Shown piece after piece: positions 7,801 to 13,093 of a stretch of 13,093 bases of DNA. The stretch comes from CAYQTL01 sp964420405. Its GTDB lineage: Bacteria > Acidobacteriota > Thermoanaerobaculia > Thermoanaerobaculales > Sulfomarinibacteraceae. The notes beneath the pieces are model-generated. The model was not told the DNA's origin. It made no database searches and saw nothing but the letters and a program-made list of their open reading frames with translations. The stretch is taken from the NCBI GenBank assembly GCA_964420405.1, contig CAYQTL010000097.1:1-13093 (forward strand), written 5' to 3'. Position 1 is the first letter of the stretch. Each line of letters begins with the position of its first letter. A program made the translations under genes and the position numbers.

Positions 7801-8221
7801 TCGTGTGCTGCTGGTCGACGACGAGGTCGAGTTCGTGGAGACCCTGGCGGAGCGGATGCGCGGCCGGGGGCTCGACGTGGCGACGGCGTACAACGGAGTC
7901 GACGCGCTGGTCGCGGTGGAGAACCGGGGCTTCGACGCGGTGGTGTTGGATCTCGCGATGCCGGGCCTCGACGGCATCCAGACCTTGAAGCGCATGCTCG
8001 AGATCAACCCGGACCTGCAGGTGATGCTGCTGTCCGGACAGGCGACCGTGAAGGCGGCGGCCGAGGCGACCCGTCTCGGGGCGGTCGACATCTTCGAGAA
8101 ACCGACCGACGTGGAGACCCTCGTCGGGAGGATTCGCGAGGCGCGCGCGGACAGGATCCGACTCCAGGAGCAGCGCTCCCGGGAGGAGATCGAGGACATC
8201 CTGTCACGCCGAGGCTGGTGA
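7790..8221 (+). CDS. Stand-alone receiver-domain response regulator
   Basis: This 143-residue receiver carries D10/D11, phospho-acceptor D54 in VLDLAMPG, S82 in LLSGQA and K104 in FEKPTD. A charged helical tail of about 25 residues follows, too short for a known DNA-binding output. ATG 7790 is preceded by GAGGAGGAGGGA (7771-7782); a GTG three bases earlier is possible. The gene overlaps the previous gene by 11 bp and is the last of the plus-strand cluster. Its 3' end overlaps the convergent sulP gene by 18 bp. It is the natural terminal receiver if the preceding protein is a phosphotransferase. The target is unknown. Confidence 0.9.
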   Translation: MRPDRVLLVDDEVEFVETLAERMRGRGLDVATAYNGVDALVAVENRGFDAVVLDLAMPGLDGIQTLKRMLEINPDLQVMLLSGQATVKAAAEATRLGAVDIFEKPTDVETLVGRIREARADRIRLQEQRSREEIEDILSRRGW

Positions 8222-11200
8222 CCGGAGATCTCCTGCGAGGGGTGCGAGAGGGCAGGCGTCCTCGGTCGACCCGACGTGGGCGGCCGCCCAGGTCGCGGCG
8301 ACCGCCTGGAGCTGGGTCGGAAAGAGGTTGCCGCGGCCGATCCGGTCGCCGACGCCGGTCCGGTCGAGCACCTCGAGCACCGGGTCTGCGACCCCGCTGA
8401 GGACGACGCGGAGGCCGCGGGCACGCAGGCGCTCGACCTGCTCGGCGAGCTCCTCGGCGCCGATCGCGTCGACCCGCGGCACCGAGTGCAGCGCGAGCAC
8501 GACGGTCGACAGCGAGCCGCGTCGCGCGAGCCCGGCCTCGAGCCGGTCCCGGAACGCGACGACGGTCGCGAAGTCGAGCGCTCCGACGAGGCGGAAGACG
8601 GCCATGTGCCGGCAGCGTTCGAGCCCGTGCCGGCGGGCGTCCCGGAGGGCGCCGTCGGGATGCAGCGAAAGCTCCTCGATCTCCGGCAGCACGGCCGCGA
8701 GGGGGCAGACGGTGGCGTCGGCTCCGGTGTGGACGCGGGGGTGGCGCGCCGCCAGGGCCAACCGCGCGTCAGGGTAGATGTCGTCGAGACCGATCAGGTC
8801 GGCCACTCCGGTCCGTGCGAGGACCTCGAACACGTGATCGGTGAGGTCGGAGATCGTGACCGTGAAGCCCAGCCGTCGCGCGTGCTCGACGACCTCGAGC
8901 AGCGTGGCTGCGTCGTTGGGGCTCATGGTGGCGATCGACGACGCGGAGAGGTGGAGGTGGTGCACCTCCGGCCGACCGAGCACCCACCGCTCCACCTCGC
9001 TCCTGAGGGCGTCGAGGTTGGCCAGCACCAGCGGCCCGTCGAGGCGGATCACCGCCAGCGACGGGCAGACGGCGAGGCCGTGGCGGGCGGCGTCGCGTAG
9101 GGTCCCGTCGGGATGGGCGGACAGCTCCGTCAGTCGCGACGCCATGCTCGCGAGTGGGCAGTCGACCTCGCCGGCCGGATCGTGGACCCGCGACCAGATC
9201 GCCGCCACCGCGACGGCCTGGGTCGGGTAGAACCGTTCCGCGCCGATCGTGCGACGGGTCCCCGTCGACTCGAGGACGTCGAGCACGTGCTCCTTGACGC
9301 CGCTCAGCGAGGTCCCGACGCCGCGCTCGCGGAGCGTCCGGACGAGCCCTTCCAGGCGACCGGCGGCGACGGCGTCCATGTCCGACACGCCGTGCATCAC
9401 GAGCAGCAGCTCGCGGGTCTCCGGCCTTCCCGAGATGCGGCCGAGGATCTCGGCGCCGAAGAGCGCGGTGTTGGTGAAGTCGAGGGGGTCCTCGACCCGG
9501 ATCGCGACGATGTGGCGGCACCGCCGCAGCCCGTGGTGGACGAGGTTGCGCAGCGAGCCGTCCGGGTGGAGGCCGAGCTCTGTCAGCCGCGGCATGGTCT
9601 GGTCGAACGGACAGTCTGGGTCGCGGCCGGTGCGGTGGCTGGACTCGTACAGCGTGGCGATCGCCTGCTCCGCGGTCGCGAACACGCGGTCCTCGCCGAT
9701 CCGGTGGAGCAGGTGGGAGCGCCGCAGCACGTCGAGAACCTGGTCCACCAGGCCGGCGAACGCGATCCCCAGGCCCGCCGCCCGGAGGCGGTCGACCAGA
9801 TGACGCAGCATCTCCTCGCCGGAGGCGTCGATCTCGGTGATGCCGTGGCCGGCGATCACCAGCTCGCGCAGGTCGGGGTTGTCGGCCACGCGGGCGAGGA
9901 TCTCGTCCTCCAGGTAGGTCGCGCTGGCGAAGTTGAGCGGTCCGTCGAAGCCGATGACGGTGACGAACCTGCACCGAGACAGGCGGTGCCGGGCAGAGTC
10001 GCGCAGCGACCCGTCGGGATGGGGCGCCAGCTCGGAGATCCGCGGCCGCATGGAACGGTACAGGTAGCCGCCGAGGGACAGACCGACGCCGAGCAGGATG
10101 CCCCACTCGAGATGGGGTGCGAACCCGAGGGTGCCGACGAAGGTGACGACCGAGACCATGCCGTCGAAGCGGTCCGTCCGCCACGCGTGGACGAACCCGC
10201 CGACGTTGACGAGGCCGATCACCGCCATCATGATGATCGCCGCGAGGACTCCCTGGGGCAGGTGGTAGAGCAGTCCGGTGAAGAACAGCAGCACGATGGC
10301 GACCACGGCGCTGCAGAACACGTTCGACATGCCGGTCCGGGCGCCGGCGGACAGGTTGACCGCGGAGCGCGAGAACGAGCCGGACACCGCGTAGCTCTGG
10401 CTGAAGCAGCCGACGATGTTGGCGAGCCCTTGGCCGATCAGCTCCTGGTTGGGGTCGATCCGCTGGCGGGTCCTCGCGGCCATCGCCTTGGCGATGGAGA
10501 TCGCCTCCATGAAGCCGAGGATGGAGATGATGATCGCGGCGCCGAACAGCCTCGGGATCACCGCCCAGTCGAGCTCCGGCGCCCGCAGCTCGGGCAGGCC
10601 GGAGGGAATCGCGCCGACCACGGCGCCGCCGCTCGTCACGGTCATCCCGGCCGGGTCGAGCGGACCGTTGCCGATCTTCAGCCGGTAGCGCTCGGCGCCG
10701 ACCGGGCCGCGGTCGCCGTCGCCGACGGTCGACAGACCGCTGTCGGCATCGCCGCCGGAGGCGACGAAGGTCCGCTCGCGGAGCTCCTCCCGCAGCTCCG
10801 AAGCGTGCTCCTTGAGGAAGGCGATCCGCTGGTCGAGCAGACCGGCCATGTGGTGCAGGGCGAGGGCGCGGTCGTCCGCGCCGCGGGTGGTCCCGCCCGG
10901 CGTCAGGCCGCCGCGGAACCCGTCGACCTGCCGCAGCTCGTGGCAGCCGAGGCAGAAGTCCCGCTGGGAGATCGGGATCTCAGCGGCCGATCGGGACGAC
11001 GACGCGCGCAGCTCCTCGAGTGTCGCGCGCTCGTGGATGGCGGCGTTGTAGGCGTGGACGGTCTCGACCACCTCGAGGGAACGGATCTCGTCGAGGGTCA
11101 CGCTGCGGTTGCGCTCGAATCCGACGAGCCACGCCAGCGACGTCGTCACGACGACCGCCACGAGAACGTTGGGGATGCGACGGTCGACACGCCGGAGGCC

Positions 11201-11791
11201 GACCATGATCACGAACGCGAGAACCGCCATGCCGAGCGTCGGCAGGTGGGTCCGGTCGAGGGCAGCGTCGACCACCCGGATGACGGTCTCGTAGTGGTGC
11301 GCGGCCTTGTCGACCTGGACGCCGAAGACCTTGGACAGCTGGGACGTGGCGATGATGATCGCGGCGGCGTTGGTGAAGCCGTTGACCACCGGATGGGACA
11401 GGAAGTTGACCACCAGCCCGAGGCGGAGCGCTCCGAGAAGGAACTGGAAAAGCCCCACCAGCAGGGCGAGCAGGATCGCGTAGGCGACATACTGCTCGCT
11501 TCCGGCCGTGGCGAGCGGCTCGAGGGAGGCCGCGGTCATCAGGGAGACCACCGCGACCGGTCCGGTCGCGAGCTGGCGGCTCGAGCCGAACAGCGTCGCG
11601 ACCATCGGCGGCAGGAATGCGGCGTACAGACCGTAGTACGGCGGCAGCCCGGCGAGCTGGGCGTACGCCATCGACTGGGGCACCAGCACCAGCGCCACGG
11701 TCACGCCGGAGAGGAGGTCGACTCTGAGAGTGTGGGGATTCAGATCGGGGAGCCAGTCGAGAAACGGAAGCAGCTTTTTCAGGCGATGCAT
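8204..11791 (-). CDS. SulP-family anion transporter with CXXCH insert and four STAS modules
   Basis: This 1195-residue protein is far longer than usual SulP transporters (roughly 500-750). The membrane domain (about 1-580) has family hallmarks: PQSMAYAQLAGLPPYYGLYA at 38-57, GxIPSGLP before TM8 (about 393-400), NQELIGQGLANIVG (448-461) and SYAVSGSFSRSAVN (466-479). An insert of about 165 residues sits between the TM7 region and TM8, with CLGCH at 280-284. SulP topology places this loop outside the membrane. The C-terminus (from about 576) is four tandem STAS-like modules, cytoplasmic in this family. I chose ATG 11791 because the family alignment starts there, a predicted promoter lies just upstream, and AGGCGGAAA precedes it; the frame is open to 11917. 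Sulfate, bicarbonate or another anion could be the substrate. The extra domains suggest redox- or ligand-gated transport, or a sensor role. Confidence 0.85.
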   Translation of the reverse strand: MHRLKKLLPFLDWLPDLNPHTLRVDLLSGVTVALVLVPQSMAYAQLAGLPPYYGLYAAFLPPMVATLFGSSRQLATGPVAVVSLMTAASLEPLATAGSEQYVAYAILLALLVGLFQFLLGALRLGLVVNFLSHPVVNGFTNAAAIIIATSQLSKVFGVQVDKAAHHYETVIRVVDAALDRTHLPTLGMAVLAFVIMVGLRRVDRRIPNVLVAVVVTTSLAWLVGFERNRSVTLDEIRSLEVVETVHAYNAAIHERATLEELRASSSRSAAEIPISQRDFCLGCHELRQVDGFRGGLTPGGTTRGADDRALALHHMAGLLDQRIAFLKEHASELREELRERTFVASGGDADSGLSTVGDGDRGPVGAERYRLKIGNGPLDPAGMTVTSGGAVVGAIPSGLPELRAPELDWAVIPRLFGAAIIISILGFMEAISIAKAMAARTRQRIDPNQELIGQGLANIVGCFSQSYAVSGSFSRSAVNLSAGARTGMSNVFCSAVVAIVLLFFTGLLYHLPQGVLAAIIMMAVIGLVNVGGFVHAWRTDRFDGMVSVVTFVGTLGFAPHLEWGILLGVGLSLGGYLYRSMRPRISELAPHPDGSLRDSARHRLSRCRFVTVIGFDGPLNFASATYLEDEILARVADNPDLRELVIAGHGITEIDASGEEMLRHLVDRLRAAGLGIAFAGLVDQVLDVLRRSHLLHRIGEDRVFATAEQAIATLYESSHRTGRDPDCPFDQTMPRLTELGLHPDGSLRNLVHHGLRRCRHIVAIRVEDPLDFTNTALFGAEILGRISGRPETRELLLVMHGVSDMDAVAAGRLEGLVRTLRERGVGTSLSGVKEHVLDVLESTGTRRTIGAERFYPTQAVAVAAIWSRVHDPAGEVDCPLASMASRLTELSAHPDGTLRDAARHGLAVCPSLAVIRLDGPLVLANLDALRSEVERWVLGRPEVHHLHLSASSIATMSPNDAATLLEVVEHARRLGFTVTISDLTDHVFEVLARTGVADLIGLDDIYPDARLALAARHPRVHTGADATVCPLAAVLPEIEELSLHPDGALRDARRHGLERCRHMAVFRLVGALDFATVVAFRDRLEAGLARRGSLSTVVLALHSVPRVDAIGAEELAEQVERLRARGLRVVLSGVADPVLEVLDRTGVGDRIGRGNLFPTQLQAVAATWAAAHVGSTEDACPLAPLAGDLRSPASA
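8255..10066 (-). repeat. Four tandem 151-residue STAS-like modules in the SulP C-terminus
   Basis: The units are at 10066-9614, 9613-9161, 9160-8708 and 8707-8255 on the minus strand, each exactly 453 nt. The HPDG motif begins at residues 591, 742, 893 and 1044, an invariant spacing of 151. Each unit continues with a conserved HxLxxC, a beta-strand then DGPLxFA-like segment, and a helix-rich end typical of STAS. Units 2-4 also share an upstream Cys-Pro, giving the pattern Cx14HPDGx7Hx4C at C727, C878 and C1029; unit 1 has Tyr at the first Cys position. A fifth copy begins at C1180 (ACPLAPLAGDL) and stops before HPDG. The units are diverged, so this is an old protein-level duplication. Confidence 0.85.
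10622..11116 (-). other. Extracytoplasmic insert with c-type heme motif in the SulP protein
   Basis: Residues about 226-390 of the SulP product have no counterpart in an ordinary SulP membrane domain. The segment is hydrophilic, with a Glu/Arg-rich first part, CLGCH at 280-284 (codons 10954-10940), HHM at 313-315, a charged helix to about 340, and a Gly/Asp-rich stretch before TM8. CXXCH is the covalent heme c attachment motif. The predicted outside location is required for cytochrome c maturation and so fits. HHM could supply the distal ligand. A single CXXCH can occur by chance, so heme binding is a hypothesis. Confidence 0.5.
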
Positions 11792-11813
11792 GTCTCGTTT
11801 CCGCCTGCCAAAC

Positions 11814-11865
11814 AGGGTACACCTTTCGCCGGGCCGCTGCCACGGGTTTGTGAACATTTTCGCGA
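11814..11865 (-). promoter_or_regulatory. Predicted promoter and operator of sulP
   Basis: Positions 11848-11865 read TTGTGAACATTTTCGCGA on the plus strand, an imperfect palindrome matching the elements before the other two transcription units. On the minus strand, 29 nt further downstream, is TACCCT (11819-11814) preceded by GTG. Transcription would start near 11807, about 16 nt before the ATG at 11791. No good -35 is seen, as expected for an activator-dependent promoter. This placement supports the 11791 start over upstream starts. Confidence 0.4.
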
Positions 11866-11893
11866 TCCCGAGGAGAGCGGGTGACGCGCGCCT

Positions 11894-12068
11894 GGAGGGC
11901 CCTTCGGTGGGCTCCATTCACGCCCGCGAGCGGTTGATTCCTGGTCCACGACGCGCGCGCCCGGCGGTCGAAGCCGGCTGGAGGATGCTTCGAGCGGCGG
12001 GATCGTGAGCGTCTCGGCGGGCTCCGAAGAAGGTGCGGATTCGCGCGGAGTTCGTCGTCGCGAATCGC
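11894..12068. other. Middle of the divergent sulP-hppA intergenic region, two inverted repeats
   Basis: The 432-bp gap between sulP and hppA holds no gene I can support. Besides the two promoter elements at its ends it contains a 7-bp bulged hairpin with a UUCGGU loop (11894-11915), and an 8-bp perfect inverted repeat GATTCGCG / CGCGAATC at 12038-12045 and 12059-12066 separated by 13 nt, next to the hppA operator-like element. The second repeat could be an additional regulator site. Neither is followed by a T-run. Confidence 0.3.
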
Positions 12069-12120
12069 TCGGGAAAATTTTCACAGAGTCGGGTCCGATG
12101 GGCGGGTTTTTGTGTATGAT
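12069..12120 (+). promoter_or_regulatory. Predicted promoter and operator of hppA
   Basis: Positions 12069-12086 read CTGTGAAAATTTTCCCGA on the minus strand and include the 10-bp palindrome GAAAATTTTC. The element matches those before the 628 gene cluster and sulP. TATGAT at 12115-12120 (5 of 6 to the -10 consensus) begins 29 nt after it, preceded by GTG. No clear -35 is present. The predicted start is near 12127, leaving a leader of about 97 nt before hppA. Confidence 0.45.
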
Positions 12121-12223
12121 GGCGCCGGCGAGCACGGAGCGTGACGGGGGTTCTCGGGGCGGCGGCGATGCGGTCGTCCCGGGGCGCGGCGTTCCGGCAG
12201 CCGTCCGGAAGGAGGAGGGAACC

Positions 12224-13093
<870 letters not shown>

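Noticed and set aside
8224..8233. The palindrome GGAGATCTCC near the convergent gene ends as a bidirectional terminator
   Set aside because: It has no loop or T-run and lies within the sulP coding sequence.
8255..10066. The regular 453-nt repeat as a CRISPR-like or mobile DNA repeat
   Set aside because: The period is that of coding modules, is conserved at protein rather than DNA level, and there are no short identical repeats or spacers.
9113..11884. A 923-codon plus-strand frame opposite sulP
   Set aside because: It is antisense to a gene with a SulP membrane domain and STAS repeats, and its composition is typical of a GC-rich shadow frame.
11792..11917. A 42-residue N-terminal extension of the SulP protein starting at 11917
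   Set aside because: It has no SulP similarity and a weak ribosome-binding site, and it would contain the predicted operator and -10. ATG 11791 fits the family start better.
12051..12120. A tRNA or small RNA gene in the sulP-hppA gap
   Set aside because: No cloverleaf, CCA end or T-run terminator can be made out; the AT-rich patch is better explained as the promoter element.

Overview
The window is strongly GC-rich. Apart from two intergenic regions it is densely coding, with GC-ending codons, short gaps, stop/start overlaps and many long antisense shadow frames. The organism cannot be named from this sequence. The gene content (a membrane pyrophosphatase, a SulP transporter with a CXXCH motif, cytidylate-kinase-like regulatory proteins and receiver-rich signalling) best suits a high-GC bacterium of the Desulfobacterota/deltaproteobacterial type. 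That placement is an inference.

Layout. Positions 2-364 hold the 3' end of an ABC transporter ATPase (MacB/LolD type). A short hairpin and a promoter region follow. Positions 628-8221 carry seven co-directional genes: a cytidylate-kinase-like/BON/CBS protein; a DASS (SLC13-type) anion transporter; a degenerate kinase-like/BON/receiver fusion; a membrane histidine kinase with a Cache-type sensor; a stand-alone receiver; a histidine-kinase-like protein that has lost its ATP-binding motifs; and a second stand-alone receiver. The last five genes overlap or nearly abut. On the opposite strand, overlapping the last receiver gene by 18 bp, is a very large SulP-family transporter gene (11791-8204). 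After a 432-bp divergent intergenic region, hppA, a proton- or sodium-pumping pyrophosphatase, runs off the right edge.

How the genes may work together (inference). Two anion transporters of different families flank a signalling module. The kinase gene would phosphorylate output-less receivers, and the ATPase-dead kinase homologue could act as a phosphotransferase between them, as Spo0B and ChpT do. One receiver is fused to a dead paralogue of the kinase-like protein encoded next to the DASS transporter, which links the signalling genes to that transporter. The SulP protein has an extra domain with a c-type heme motif predicted outside the membrane and four tandem STAS modules inside, so it looks like a redox-sensing transporter or receptor.

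The promoter regions of the signalling operon, sulP and hppA share an 18-bp partly palindromic element (consensus YTGTGARNWTTTTCNCRA on one strand), each followed 29-30 nt later by a -10-like hexamer. This suggests that one regulator, of CRP/FNR or Rex type, controls all three. The main oddities are the CXXCH insert, the exact 151-residue STAS repeat, the pseudokinase fusion, the degenerate kinase between receivers, the shared promoter element, and an abrupt codon-usage change inside hppA near 12968 that may mark a chimeric join or a recombination point.
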